This document shows positions 17,356 through 26,599 of a stretch of 64,000 nt of DNA, piece by piece. The notes under the pieces are model-generated. The model made no database searches and was not told where the DNA came from. It worked only from the letters and a program-made list of their open reading frames with translations. The stretch lies in the NCBI RefSeq assembly GCF_030814655.1, contig NZ_JAUSVK010000001.1, positions 6,765,001-6,829,000 on the forward strand, read 5' to 3'. Position 1 is the first letter of the stretch. Each line of letters begins with the position of its first letter. The DNA is from Labrys monachus. GTDB taxonomy: Bacteria > Pseudomonadota > Alphaproteobacteria > Rhizobiales > Labraceae. The translations under genes and the position numbers were made by a program.

Positions 17356-18189
17356 ATGTCCCCTGTTCCGCCGGCCGTCACCCTTGCCGATCTCCGCCGC
17401 GAAATCGACCGCATCGATGCGGGCATGCACGCCTTGCTGATGGAGCGCGGCGAGATCATCGACCAGCTGATCGCCATCAAGCGGTCGCAGGCGACGGCAT
17501 CGGCGTTCCGGCCGGGGCGCGAGGCCTCGATGATGCGCGAGATCGTCGGCCGGCATCGCGGCATCCTGCCCGTCGACATCGTCGAATCGATCTGGCGGGT
17601 GATCATCGCCACCTTCACCCATGTGCAGTCGCCCTACACCGTGCATGGCGACATCTCCCTCGGCGGCGCCGCCATGCGCGACGTCGCCCGCTTCCATTTC
17701 GGCTTCGTGGTGCCCTACGAGACCCATGACGACGCCGGCGACGTCATCCACGCGCTCAGCGCCTCGCGCGGCGATCTCGGCCTCGTGCCGGTGACGGCGG
17801 CCGGCGCCTGGTGGCGGGGGCTGGAAGGGCCGACGGCGCCGAAGATCATCGCCCGGCTGCCCTTCGTCGAGCGGGCCGGCCATCCGGCCGCGCTGCCGAC
17901 CTATGTGCTCTCCAAGCCGATCGACGAGCCGGCGATCGCCGGCGACGTGCATCTGGTCTCGGCCATGCTGCCCGAGCCGGCGGCGGGATTGCCGCAGGGC
18001 TGGGACATCCCCGCCCATGCCGGCGCGGCGCTGCTGGTGGCGCTGCATCCCGGCCAGAGCATCGAGGCGCTGGCGCAGGCCCTGCCGCCCGGCACCGGCT
18101 TCGAGCCGGTCGGGTCGCACGCGCCGGCCTTCCTCCTGCCGCCTTCCGACCCATCCCGCCCCGACCCATCCCGCCAAGGTGCATCATGA
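17356..18189 (+). CDS. Chorismate mutase (AroQ type) with C-terminal extension
   Basis: 277 residues from ATG 17356; an upstream in-frame TTG is less likely. Residues 8-90 form an AroQ helix bundle: [34 protein letters not shown] shows the usual Arg, Asp and Lys positions. The C-terminal ~180 residues ([29 protein letters not shown]) look like a degenerate prephenate-dehydratase-type periplasmic-binding fold without an obvious catalytic TRF motif. It converts chorismate to prephenate. Its stop overlaps the hisC ATG (ATGA), and tyrC follows, forming a compact operon feeding Phe/Tyr synthesis. Confidence 0.85.
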   Translation: MSPVPPAVTLADLRREIDRIDAGMHALLMERGEIIDQLIAIKRSQATASAFRPGREASMMREIVGRHRGILPVDIVESIWRVIIATFTHVQSPYTVHGDISLGGAAMRDVARFHFGFVVPYETHDDAGDVIHALSASRGDLGLVPVTAAGAWWRGLEGPTAPKIIARLPFVERAGHPAALPTYVLSKPIDEPAIAGDVHLVSAMLPEPAAGLPQGWDIPAHAGAALLVALHPGQSIEALAQALPPGTGFEPVGSHAPAFLLPPSDPSRPDPSRQGAS

Positions 18190-19283
18190 GTTCCACCGGT
18201 CCCGTCCCGCGCGACGGTCTTCTGTCGATCGACGCCTATGTGCCGGGCAAGTCGACGGCACCGGGCAATATCAAGGTCTGGAAGCTCTCCTCGAACGAGA
18301 CGCCGCTCGGACCGAGCCCGAAGGCGAAGGCCGCCTTCGCCGCGGCGGCCGAGACGCTCGAACTCTATCCGGAAGGGTCCTCGACCGCCCTGCGCACCGC
18401 CATCGCCGCGCGCTACGGGCTCGACCCCGCGCGCATCCTGTGCGGCGCCGGCTCGGATGAATTGCTGTCGCTGCTCGCCTATGCCTATCTGGGGCCGGGC
18501 GACGAGGCGCTCTACAGCGAGCACGGCTTCCTGGTCTACAAGATCGCGACGCTGGCGGCCGGCGGCACGCCGGTGGTCGCGCCGGAGAAGGCGCTGACCG
18601 CCGACGTCGACGCGCTGCTCGCCCGCGTCACGCCGAAGACCAAGCTCGTCTTCCTGGCCAACCCCAACAATCCGACCGGCACCTATCTGCCCTTCGACGA
18701 GGTCAAGCGGCTGCATGCGGGCCTGCGCCCCGACATCCTGCTCGTGCTCGATGCCGCCTATGCCGAATATGTCCGCGCCAACGACTACGAGGCCGGGCTG
18801 GAACTGGTGGCGACCAGCGCCAATGTGGTGATGGCGCGCACCTTCTCGAAGATCTACGGCCTCGCCAATCTGCGGCTCGGCTGGATGGTGGGGCCGGCCT
18901 CGGTGATCGACGCCGTCAACCGCATCCGCGGGCCGTTCAACGTCTCCGGGCCGGCCATGGCGGCGGGCATCGCGGCGATCGCCGACGACGCCCATGTCGA
19001 TGCCGCCGTCGCCCATAACGACCAGTGGCGCGCCTGGCTCACCGGCGAGCTGACGGCGCTCGGCCTCGCGGTCACGCCCTCCGCCGGCAATTTCCTGCTC
19101 GTGCATTTTCCTGCCGACGCCGGCAGGACCGCGCGGGACGCCGACGCCTTCCTGGCCTCGCGGGGCCTGGTGCTGCGCCGCGTCGACGCCTATGGCCTGC
19201 CCGATGCCCTGCGTCTCACCGTCGGGCCGGAGGAAGCCAACCGGCTGGTGGTCGACTCCCTCTCGGAATTCCTGCGCGGATAG
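18186..19283 (+). CDS. hisC: Histidinol-phosphate / aromatic amino acid aminotransferase
   Basis: 365 residues of fold-type I PLP aminotransferase: [41 protein letters not shown] (NPxNPTG), DAAYAEYV, and the PLP-lysine segment [17 protein letters not shown] with the distal RxxxGP-like [11 protein letters not shown]. The family transfers the amino group to imidazole-acetol phosphate or aryl pyruvates. Placement between chorismate mutase and a prephenate/arogenate dehydrogenase suggests it acts mainly as an aromatic (prephenate or phenylpyruvate) aminotransferase here, although HisC activity is the usual label. ATG at 18186 overlaps the upstream stop. Confidence 0.85.
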   Translation: MSSTGPVPRDGLLSIDAYVPGKSTAPGNIKVWKLSSNETPLGPSPKAKAAFAAAAETLELYPEGSSTALRTAIAARYGLDPARILCGAGSDELLSLLAYAYLGPGDEALYSEHGFLVYKIATLAAGGTPVVAPEKALTADVDALLARVTPKTKLVFLANPNNPTGTYLPFDEVKRLHAGLRPDILLVLDAAYAEYVRANDYEAGLELVATSANVVMARTFSKIYGLANLRLGWMVGPASVIDAVNRIRGPFNVSGPAMAAGIAAIADDAHVDAAVAHNDQWRAWLTGELTALGLAVTPSAGNFLLVHFPADAGRTARDADAFLASRGLVLRRVDAYGLPDALRLTVGPEEANRLVVDSLSEFLRG

Positions 19284-19329
19284 CCCCGCCGGGACGACGG
19301 CCCGCATTCTCCGTTCCAGGAAAGGTCCC

Positions 19330-20262
19330 ATGCCCGACGCCCCCCTGTTCGACCGCCTGTGCGTGATCGGCATCGGCCTGATCGGCTCCTCGATCCTGCG
19401 GGCCGCGCGGGCGCGCGGCCTGGTGCGGACGCTGGTGGCCTCCGATGCGAGCGCGGCGGTCCGGGCGCGTGTCGGCGAGCTCGGCATCGCCGACGAGGTC
19501 CGGGACAGCCCGGCCGAGGCGGTGGAAGGGGCTGACGCCGTCATCCTCTGCGTGCCGTCGGGGGCGTTCGGCGCGGTGGCCGAGGCGATCGGCCCGCATC
19601 TGAAGCCGGGGGCGGTCGTCAGCGATACCGGCTCGGTCAAGGCCTCGGTCGTGGCGCAGATGGCGCCGTTCCTGCCGGCGAACGTGCATTTCATCCCGGC
19701 CCATCCGGTGGCGGGCACCGAATATTCGGGCCCGGATGCGGGCTTTGCCGAGCTGTTCGACAATCGCTGGTGCATCTTCACGCCGGCCGCGGACGTCGAT
19801 GCCGGCATGCTGGCGCGCCTCAAGGCCTTCTGGGAGCGTCTCGGCTCGCGCGTCGAGACCATGACGCCCGAGCACCACGACCTCGTGCTCGCCATCACCA
19901 GCCATGTGCCGCATCTCATCGCCTACAACATCGTCGGCACCGCCGACGACCTCGAGGCGGTGACGCAGTCCGAGGTGATCAAGTTCTCGGCGGGAGGCTT
20001 TCGCGACTTCACCCGCATCGCCGCCTCCGATCCGACGATGTGGCGCGACATCTTCCTCAACAACCGCAAGGCGGTGCTCGAAGTGCTCGGCCGCTTCTCC
20101 GAGGACCTCGCTTACCTGCAGCGCGCGATCCGCTGGGGCGAGGGCGACAAGCTGTTCGAGCTGTTCACGCGCACCCGGGCGGTGCGCCGGTCGATCATCG
20201 ATATCGGCCAGGAAACGGCCGAGCCCGACTTCGGCCGCCATCACGGCAAGCCGCCGGCCTGA
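19330..20262 (+). CDS. tyrC: Prephenate / arogenate (cyclohexadienyl) dehydrogenase
   Basis: 310 residues. Rossmann fold from residue ~8: LCVIGIGLIGSSILRAAR, then DAVILCVPSGAF and VVSDTGSVKA. The dehydrogenase core has HFIPAHPVAGTEYSGP (catalytic His region) and the helical dimer domain SHVPHLIAYN plus SAGGFRDFTRIAASDP. It carries out NAD(P)-dependent oxidative decarboxylation of prephenate or arogenate toward Tyr. GGAAAGG precedes the ATG. It is the last gene of the chorismate mutase-hisC operon, 46 nt after hisC. The symbol could equally be tyrA. Confidence 0.88.
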   Translation: MPDAPLFDRLCVIGIGLIGSSILRAARARGLVRTLVASDASAAVRARVGELGIADEVRDSPAEAVEGADAVILCVPSGAFGAVAEAIGPHLKPGAVVSDTGSVKASVVAQMAPFLPANVHFIPAHPVAGTEYSGPDAGFAELFDNRWCIFTPAADVDAGMLARLKAFWERLGSRVETMTPEHHDLVLAITSHVPHLIAYNIVGTADDLEAVTQSEVIKFSAGGFRDFTRIAASDPTMWRDIFLNNRKAVLEVLGRFSEDLAYLQRAIRWGEGDKLFELFTRTRAVRRSIIDIGQETAEPDFGRHHGKPPA

Positions 20263-20325
20263 GCCGGCAAACATCCGGCGCAGGGGCGAACCCAATCAAG
20301 GGCAAATCCCGTCGCATGGAGACTA

Positions 20326-21383
20326 GAGCGGAATTTGTCTGAGTGGAATCGGAAGGGATTCCACTGGATGGCTTAGTGTGATTCATAGGTTTCCGGGCTA
20401 TTCCGGAGATGAAGCATGACGAAGCGTGGTGAAGCCTATTCGCAGGATTTGCGAGATCGTGTGCTTGGGGCGCTGGATAGCGGGATGTCGGCGAGCACAA
20501 TCGCACCAATCTTCAGGGTGAGTGTGTCCTACATCTACAAGGCGGCCGCGCGGCGGCGCGCGACGGGGGAGGTCAGTGCCCGCCCCCAGCGCAATCATGT
20601 TCCGCTCAAGCTTGCCAAGCATGAAGAGGTTCTGCGGGCCAAGGTCGCGGCTGATCCGGATGCGCGTGTCGCGGATCTGCGGGCCTGGGCGGAGGAAGAA
20701 TTGGGGGTCAGCATCAGCCATGCCCCGATGTGGCATATGCTCAAGCGGCTTGGGCTGACATATAAAAAAAGACGATCCACGCCAGCGAGCAAAAACGCCC
20801 CGATGTCGCGGCCGCTCGCCGCAAATGGCACAGCAACCAAATCTGGCTGAGGCCCTCGCGTCTGGTCTTCATTGACGAGACCTGGGCCTCGACCGCGATG
20901 GCGCGCCACTACGGCAGGTGCAAGCGCGGACAGCGCCTGATCGACTACGTGCCGCATGGCCATTGGAAAACCACGACCTTCATTGGCGCTCTGCGCAGCG
21001 GGGGATTGACAGCTCCCTGCGTGCTCGACGGCCCAGTCAACGGCGATTGCTTCAAGGCCTATGTCGCGCAGATCCTCGTTCCCACCCTCAATTACGGCGA
21101 TATCGTCATCATGGACAATCTGAGCAGCCACAAAGTCCCGGGTGTGCGCCAAGCCATCGAGGCCGCAGGGGCGGAACTGCTTTACTTGCCCGCCTACTCC
21201 CCCGATCTCAATCCGATCGAGAACCTCTTCGCAAAGCTCAAAGCTCTCCTGCGCGCGGCTGCAACCCGATCCATCCACGATCTCTGGGACGAAATCGCCA
21301 AAACTCTCCCGCGCTTCTCCCCGTCCGAATGCAGAAATTACTTCTCTAATGCTGGATATTCTACAGTCTGAACAATTTCGCTC
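20326..21383 (+). mobile_element. IS630-family insertion sequence, complete
   Basis: 1058 bp, bounded on both sides by a TA dinucleotide (20324-20325 and 21384-21385), as expected for IS630/mariner target duplication. The ends are imperfect inverted repeats: left GAGCGGAATTTGTCTGA, right (inverted) GAGCGAAATTGTTCAGA. It contains one transposase split in two frames. It lies between tyrC and the methyltransferase gene, so it may separate these from former regulatory sequence. Confidence 0.9.
20416..21371 (+). CDS. IS630 transposase, made by -1 frameshift
   Basis: The first frame (20416-20850) encodes the helix-turn-helix half (MTKRGEAYSQDLRDRVLGAL, then IFRVSVSYIYKAAARR). The catalytic half is in the -1 frame, ending at 21371. 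At 20764-20771 the sequence is A7G, reading TAT AAA AAA AGA in frame 1. A -1 slip there gives KTIHASEQKRPDVAAARRKW leading directly into RLVFIDETWAS (first Asp of the DDE triad). MDNLSSHK (second Asp) and YSPDLNPIEN (Glu) follow. The protein is therefore intact through programmed frameshifting rather than broken. It cuts and pastes the element at TA sites. Confidence 0.9.
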
Positions 21384-21449
21384 TAGCGATTGGCCCGATC
21401 GCGACCTTAAGTAACGCAGCAGATTTCCTCCGGCGAAACAGGATCGATC

Positions 21450-22355
21450 ATGACCGAGACGGTGATCACCTCCGAAAAGCAGAAAGTGGTGCTGGGCTTC
21501 GACCGGCGCTTCGTCATGATCGGCGAACGCATCAATCCCACCGGCCGCAAGCTGCTCGCCGAGGAAATGGCGCGGGGCGATTATTCGCGCGTCCTCTCGG
21601 ACGCGGTGGCGCAGGTCGAGGCCGGCGCGCAGATGCTCGACGTCAATGCCGGCATCCCGCTCGCCGACGAGCCGAAGATCCTCGCCGAATGCATCAGGCT
21701 GGTGCAGGACACCGTGCCGGTGCCGCTCTCGATCGACAGCTCCATCGTCGAGGCGCTGGAAGCGGGCCTCGCCGCCTACAAGGGCAAGCCGCTGGTCAAT
21801 TCGGTGACCGGCGAGGAGGAGCGCCTGGAGCGCGTGCTGCCGCTGGTGAAGAAATACGGCGCCGCCGTCGTCGCCATCTCCAACGACGAGACCGGCATCT
21901 CCGAGGATCCGGACGTGCGCTACGAGGTGGCGAAGAAGATCGTCGAGCGCGCCGCCGATTTCGGCATTCCGCGCGAGGACATCGTGGTCGACCCGCTGGT
22001 GATGCCGGTCGGCGCCATCAACGATGCCGGCCGCAAGCTGATGCATCTCCTGCGCCGCCTGCAGACGGAGCTGAAGGTCAACACCACCTGCGGCGCCTCG
22101 AACTTCTCCTTCGGCCTGCCCAACCGCCGCGGCCTCAACGCCTCCTTCCTGCCGATGATGATCGGCGCGGGCATGACCTCGGCGATCATGAACCCGCTGC
22201 ATCTGGAAGACATCCAGGCCATCCTCGGCGCGGATGTGGTGATGGGCCACGATCCCAATTGCATGAGCTGGATCCGCAAATTCCGCGAGCCGCAGCCGGA
22301 ATCGGCCGATGCGGGCGGCGCCGGCCGCCGCGAACGCCGCCGCGCGCGGGGCTAG
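21450..22355 (+). CDS. Methyltetrahydrofolate:corrinoid-type methyltransferase (pterin-binding)
   Basis: 301 residues with a dihydropteroate-synthase-like TIM barrel: MIGERINPTGRKLL, AGAQMLDVNAGIPLADE, LSIDSSIVEALEAGL, NSVTGEEERLERVLPL, DPLVMPVGAIND and TTCGASNFSFGLPNR. This is the pterin-binding pattern of MeTr/AcsE-like enzymes that pass methyl groups between a corrinoid protein and tetrahydrofolate. Length is as usual, with a charged, Arg-rich tail. The next gene encodes a corrinoid-reactivation type protein, so the pair probably serves corrinoid-dependent demethylation. No corrinoid-binding protein or substrate methyltransferase lies in the window. The IS630 element ends 66 nt upstream of the start. 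Confidence 0.88.
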   Translation: MTETVITSEKQKVVLGFDRRFVMIGERINPTGRKLLAEEMARGDYSRVLSDAVAQVEAGAQMLDVNAGIPLADEPKILAECIRLVQDTVPVPLSIDSSIVEALEAGLAAYKGKPLVNSVTGEEERLERVLPLVKKYGAAVVAISNDETGISEDPDVRYEVAKKIVERAADFGIPREDIVVDPLVMPVGAINDAGRKLMHLLRRLQTELKVNTTCGASNFSFGLPNRRGLNASFLPMMIGAGMTSAIMNPLHLEDIQAILGADVVMGHDPNCMSWIRKFREPQPESADAGGAGRRERRRARG

Positions 22356-22362
22356 TTTTCGC

Positions 22363-22440
22363 GAGCGCGGACGTCCTCGTCCGCTCTTGGAAACATCGCG
22401 CTTGCAAAAAGGGGAGAAGCGGACGAGGACGTCCGCGCTC
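22363..22440. repeat. Perfect 23-bp inverted repeat (stem-loop), family A
   Basis: Arms 22363-22385 and 22418-22440 are exact inverted copies with the core GCGGACGTCCTCGTCCGC, separated by 32 nt. It lies in the 100-bp gap between two co-directional genes. Similar 'gagcgcgga...' arms occur at 59.7 and 63.5 kb. It may act as an attenuator or mRNA stabiliser, or be a mobile REP-like unit. Confidence 0.8.
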
Positions 22441-22455
22441 CCGGGAATAGTGACT

Positions 22456-24471
22456 ATGACCCATCCGCTCGTGTTCTTCGCGCCCTCCGGCAAGCGTGGC
22501 CGTTTCCCGGAAGGCACCTCCGTGCTCGAGGCGGCGCGCAAGCTCGGCGTCGACCTCGATTCGGTGTGCGGCGGCCGCGGCATTTGCGGGCGCTGCCAGG
22601 TCCAGGTCGGCGACGGCCAGTTCTCCAAGCTCGGCATCGTCTCGGCGCCGGACCACGTCACCGGCTGGAACGCGGTCGAGGAGCGCTACACGTCCAAGCG
22701 CGGGCCGCTGGCCGAAGGGCGCCGCCTCGGCTGCCAGGCCCGGCTCTGCGGCGATGCCGTGATCGACGTGCCCGCCGACAGCCAGGTCCACCGCCAGGTG
22801 GTGCGCAAGAGCGCGGCGGTGCGCGACATCGCCATCGAGCCGGTGGTGACGCTGCATTATGTCGAGGTGCGCGAGCCCGACATGCACGAGCCCTCCAGCG
22901 ATTTCCGCCGCCTGCAGGAAGCGCTCGAGCAGCAATGGGGCCTGAAGGACGTCACCGCCCCGCTGGAATCGCTCCGCCTGCTGCAGAAATCGCTGCGGGA
23001 GGGCAAATGGTCGGTGACGGTGGCGGTGCGCCACAAGCGCGAGATCGTCGGCATCTGGCCGGGCCTGCACGAGCAGGGCGTCGGCCTTGCCGTCGACATC
23101 GGCTCGACCACCATCGCCGCGCATCTGTGCGACCTCGCCAGCGGCGAGGTGCTCGCCTCCTCCGGCATCATGAACCCGCAGATCCGCTTCGGCGAGGACG
23201 TGATGAGCCGCGTCTCCTACGTCATGATGAACCCCGGCGGCGACGTCGAGCTCACCCGCGCGGTGCGGGAAGCCATCGCCGAGATCGCCGTGGCGGTGAC
23301 GCGCGAGGCCGGCCTGAACTCGAACGACATCCTGGAGATGACGGTCGTCGCCAACCCGATCATGCACCATCTCTTCCTCGGCCTCGACCCGACCGAGCTC
23401 GGCGGCGCGCCCTTCGCCCTGACCATCGACGGCGCCTACCAGACCCGGGCCGCCCATCTCGATCTGCCGCTGTCGAGCGGCGCCTATGTCTATGTGCTGC
23501 CCTGCATCGCCGGCCATGTCGGCGCCGACACCGCCGGCGTGGTGCTGTCGGAGGGGCCTTATCTCAAATCCGAGGTGACGCTGCTGGTCGATGTCGGCAC
23601 CAATGCCGAGATCGTGCTCGGCAATCGCGACCGGCTGCTCGCCTGCTCCTCGCCGACCGGCCCGGCCTTCGAAGGGGGCCAGATCTCCTCCGGCCAGCGC
23701 GCCGCGCCGGGCGCCATCGAGCGGGTGCGCATCGATCCCGTCACCCTCGAGCCCCGCTACAAGGTGATCGGCTCGGACCTGTGGTCGGACGAGCCGGGCT
23801 TCGCCGGGGAGACCGCGGCGACCGGGGTGACCGGCATCTGCGGCTCGGGCATCATCGAGGCGATCGCGGAGATGCTGCTGGCCGGACTCATCACCCCGGA
23901 CGGCGTCGTCGACGGCGCCCTGGCCGCGCGCACGCCACGCGTGGAGGGGGACGGGCGCACCTTCCGCTATCTCATCCGCGACGGCGAGCCGCGCATCGCC
24001 GTGACCCAGAACGACGTGCGCGCCATCCAGCTCGGCAAGGCCGCGCTCTATGCCGGCGTGCGCCTGCTGATGGACCATTACGGCGTCGCCGCGGTGGACC
24101 GCATCACCCTGGCGGGCGCCTTCGGCAGCCATATCGACGTCAAGCATGCGATGATCCTCGGGCTCGTGCCGGATTGCGAGCTCGACAAGGTCGGCTCGGC
24201 CGGCAACGCCGCCGGCACCGGCGCCCGCATCGCGCTGCTCAACGCCGATGCGCGCACGGAGATCGAGGACGTCGTGCGCCGCATCGAGAAGATCGAGACG
24301 GCGATCGAGCCTTCCTTCCAGGCCCATTTCGTCGCCGCCATGGCGATCCCCCACAAATCCGACCCGTTCCCCCATCTGGAAGCGGCGCTCGGCGTCACCT
24401 TCAAGCGCGGCGGCGCCGGCGACGGCGAAGGTCCCGGCCGGGGCGGGCGGGAGCGCCGGCGCCGGGGATAG
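22456..24471 (+). CDS. Ferredoxin / ASKHA-domain corrinoid activation protein (RamA-like, DUF4445)
   Basis: 671 residues from ATG 22456. Residues 1-100 form a plant-type 2Fe-2S ferredoxin (Cys38, Cys44, Cys47 in VCGGRGICGRC and a later Cys in QARLCGD). From about residue 210 an ASKHA/actin-like ATPase fold follows: GLAVDIGSTTIAAHL, VLPCIAGHVGADTAGV, LLVDVGTNAEIVLGNRD, CSSPTGPAFEGGQI and GVTGICGSGIIEAI. Such proteins use ATP and low-potential electrons to return inactive Co(II) corrinoids to Co(I) in methyltransferase systems. It shares direction with the pterin methyltransferase, 100 bp downstream. The tail is Gly/Arg-rich. Confidence 0.88.
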   Translation: MTHPLVFFAPSGKRGRFPEGTSVLEAARKLGVDLDSVCGGRGICGRCQVQVGDGQFSKLGIVSAPDHVTGWNAVEERYTSKRGPLAEGRRLGCQARLCGDAVIDVPADSQVHRQVVRKSAAVRDIAIEPVVTLHYVEVREPDMHEPSSDFRRLQEALEQQWGLKDVTAPLESLRLLQKSLREGKWSVTVAVRHKREIVGIWPGLHEQGVGLAVDIGSTTIAAHLCDLASGEVLASSGIMNPQIRFGEDVMSRVSYVMMNPGGDVELTRAVREAIAEIAVAVTREAGLNSNDILEMTVVANPIMHHLFLGLDPTELGGAPFALTIDGAYQTRAAHLDLPLSSGAYVYVLPCIAGHVGADTAGVVLSEGPYLKSEVTLLVDVGTNAEIVLGNRDRLLACSSPTGPAFEGGQISSGQRAAPGAIERVRIDPVTLEPRYKVIGSDLWSDEPGFAGETAATGVTGICGSGIIEAIAEMLLAGLITPDGVVDGALAARTPRVEGDGRTFRYLIRDGEPRIAVTQNDVRAIQLGKAALYAGVRLLMDHYGVAAVDRITLAGAFGSHIDVKHAMILGLVPDCELDKVGSAGNAAGTGARIALLNADARTEIEDVVRRIEKIETAIEPSFQAHFVAAMAIPHKSDPFPHLEAALGVTFKRGGAGDGEGPGRGGRERRRRG

Positions 24472-24537
24472 GACGGGGACGGCAAATCTGTTAGGCCTCT
24501 ACGGCGCGCGCCGGTGGCGGCGGCCCGGGATCGCTTC

Positions 24538-25245
24538 ATGTCCGCACCCTCTTCCTCCTTCCACGGCTTCGGCGACAAGGCGCTGCCCTTCTTCCGGGCG
24601 CTCGGCTTCCACCAGGACCGCGCCTGGTTCCAGGAGAACAAGGCGCTGTATGAGAGCGAGGTCCTGCAGCCGCTCTCCGCCCTCGTCTCCAGCCTGAACG
24701 AGGCCTGCATCGCCCGCGGGCTGCCGCTGCGCGGATCGCCCAAGGCCTCGATCTTCCGCATCCATCGCGACGTCCGCTTCGCCAAGGACAAGACGCCGTT
24801 CAAGACCCATGCCAGCGCCCTGCTGAGCCGCTCCGGCAGCAAGGACGGGCAGGGCGTGTTCTATATCCATGTCGGCCCGGAGGAATCCTTCTTCGGCGCC
24901 GGCTTCCACGATCTCGACACCGCGGGGCTCGCCGCCTTCCGCGGTTCCATCCTCGCCGATCCCGCCCGCCTGAAGGCGCTGCTGGCCGCCCTGTCCGGGC
25001 AGGGGCTGGCGTTCGACCCGCGCTGGAGCCTGAAGCGCGCCCCGCGCGAGGCGGCCGGCGTCACCGACGAGGCTGTGCTGGCGGCGCTGAAGCTCAAATC
25101 CTTCGTCGCCCGCCGGCCGATCGCCGAGAGCCGCCTCACCCAGCCCGATCTGCTGGCGGACTGCCTCTCCTTCATCGAGGACAGCCTGCCCCTGCTCGAA
25201 TTCGGCTGGTCCGCCCTGAGCACGATCGAGCCCGCCCGGGGCTAG
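24538..25245 (+). CDS. DUF2461 (TIGR02453) family protein
   Basis: 235 residues from ATG 24538. Family signatures include FFRALGFHQDRAWFQENKALYE, SIFRIHRDVRFAKDKTPFKTH and FYIHVGPEESFFGAGFH. The family is widespread and uncharacterised. There is no signal peptide or membrane segment. A frame-open extension upstream of the ATG is ignored because the family starts at FHGFGDKALPFF. It is followed 100 nt later by tRNA-Arg. Confidence 0.88.
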   Translation: MSAPSSSFHGFGDKALPFFRALGFHQDRAWFQENKALYESEVLQPLSALVSSLNEACIARGLPLRGSPKASIFRIHRDVRFAKDKTPFKTHASALLSRSGSKDGQGVFYIHVGPEESFFGAGFHDLDTAGLAAFRGSILADPARLKALLAALSGQGLAFDPRWSLKRAPREAAGVTDEAVLAALKLKSFVARRPIAESRLTQPDLLADCLSFIEDSLPLLEFGWSALSTIEPARG

Positions 25246-25345
25246 CCGGGACGCCGCACGGCGCGCGGCACGGCCATTTTGCCGCGAACCGCCGAAAGCA
25301 CTTGACCTTTGCCCCCCGAACGGGTTTTCGTGCCGCCCATGGCCT

Positions 25346-25422
<77 letters not shown>

Positions 25423-25614
25423 GTTAAGATGTGGATCCATATCGGCAATGAGAATGAGCGCGAAATGCCACTCGAAAAGTGGAGGCGCGAGCATGGTAAG
25501 GGTTAGGCTTCAGCATAGCGAAAGGGCGATGGTTGAAAAGCCTACGTCAAAGTCGAGGGCAAGTTGACGACTACCCCGAGAGATCGAGTGATACGGCCCA
25601 GTTGAAGTTGTCAA

Positions 25615-25860
25615 GTGTCAGGACCTACCCAGAAAGGCAGGTTTTTTTCTCATTTAAAAGAAACGCTAGTGAAACGATGGTCTCCCCTTTATTTTCCCAT
25701 CGCAGTACTTTTACTCATCACGGTTGGTCGAATAGCTCAAAAAATACATCGAGGCGATATAAGTCGAACCGACAAGCCGGGCCAATTCTACATGGCAATC
25801 GGTTGGGAAATCCTCACGACGGCTATTATGATCACCGTTGGTCTATATTTTTCCAGATAG
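25615..25860 (+). CDS. Small two-helix membrane protein
   Basis: 81 residues from GTG 25615. Two hydrophobic stretches, YFPIAVLLLITVGRIA (about residues 26-41) and MAIGWEILTTAIMITVGLYF (about 60-79), flank a short charged loop (KIHRGDISRTDKPGQ). No family is recognised. Another frame overlaps the same bases but is compositionally unlikely. It lies inside the tRNA-flanked island, upstream of the HEPN-like gene, and could be a membrane effector or immunity component; that is inference only. Confidence 0.5.
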   Translation: MSGPTQKGRFFSHLKETLVKRWSPLYFPIAVLLLITVGRIAQKIHRGDISRTDKPGQFYMAIGWEILTTAIMITVGLYFSR

Positions 25861-26073
25861 TGATCATTGGGTGCCAACTTGCCGTGCGGTTGCAGCGCCC
25901 CTGGCGATAGACCATGCGTACTTCCTCACTGCCCGGCGGATGGTGTCGCGGTCGATCTCGATCCGCTTTTCATGCCATGATCCTGCGGTGGACGGTACGG
26001 CCAGGCAAACGTAAGTCGGGCATGCCCGACGCTGAAATTGGCGCGAACGTAGGTATTATCAAGGGCGTTGACG

Positions 26074-26595
26074 ATGGCGATCGGAACACCATTCAAAGTA
26101 ACTGAGCCGGCATTGATCCGCTTCCCGATTGAAGCGGCGCTAATCGGTTATATGCTCGCGGCATTCGGCGAACTGGAATATTCAATCGCGGAGAACGCAT
26201 CGATAGCGATAGGTGCGCGGGAGCGGGTTCTGAAGGCGATTTACCGTTTGCGTACAACGTCAAGCCGTATTGACGCTGCGGACGCACTGATGGCCCCCGC
26301 CTACGACGAAATTGGTCTTCGCGACGAATATCGAGATGTGCTCAGGATGTCGAAGCACTGCCTCAAGATTCGAAATCAGTTCGCTCATTGCAGCTGGCAG
26401 GATGAAGTTACTAGTCGCGGAGAAGGATTATTCTTCTCCGACTTGCAGGCCGCCGCCGATGCAGAAACGGGTTTTGAGCTGTCCTGGAGGCAGGTGGACA
26501 AAAGCCTACTCCTGCTACAGCGGAATTTTTTTAATCAGACCTCAGATTGGCTGACCTACCTTGGCTCAGCACTGGCCATAGAGAAGCAACCATAA
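26074..26595 (+). CDS. HEPN-like hypothetical protein
   Basis: 173 residues from ATG 26074 (TTG 26068 also possible). It is predicted all-helical. The central RNQFAH (Arg100 to His105) fits the R-x4-6-H signature of HEPN ribonucleases, with a polar residue after Arg as usual, in the context KHCLKIRNQFAHCSW. The N-terminal half has a helix ELEYSIAENASIAIGARERV, as in other HEPN bundles. I infer a possible RNase or abortive-infection-type role from the motif and island context; the global family is not recognised. The stop is 4 nt from the end of the convergent IS110 transposase gene. Confidence 0.6.
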   Translation: MAIGTPFKVTEPALIRFPIEAALIGYMLAAFGELEYSIAENASIAIGARERVLKAIYRLRTTSSRIDAADALMAPAYDEIGLRDEYRDVLRMSKHCLKIRNQFAHCSWQDEVTSRGEGLFFSDLQAAADAETGFELSWRQVDKSLLLLQRNFFNQTSDWLTYLGSALAIEKQP

Positions 26596-26599
26596 TCGT

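Noticed and set aside
17901-19919. 672-codon minus-strand frame opposite hisC and tyrC
   Set aside because: Shadow of two genes with conserved motifs on the plus strand.
25870-25990. Minus-strand frame reading KRIEIDRDTIRRAVRKYAWSIARG, possibly a mobile-element fragment
   Set aside because: Too short and lacks a start; no family could be named, so not annotated.
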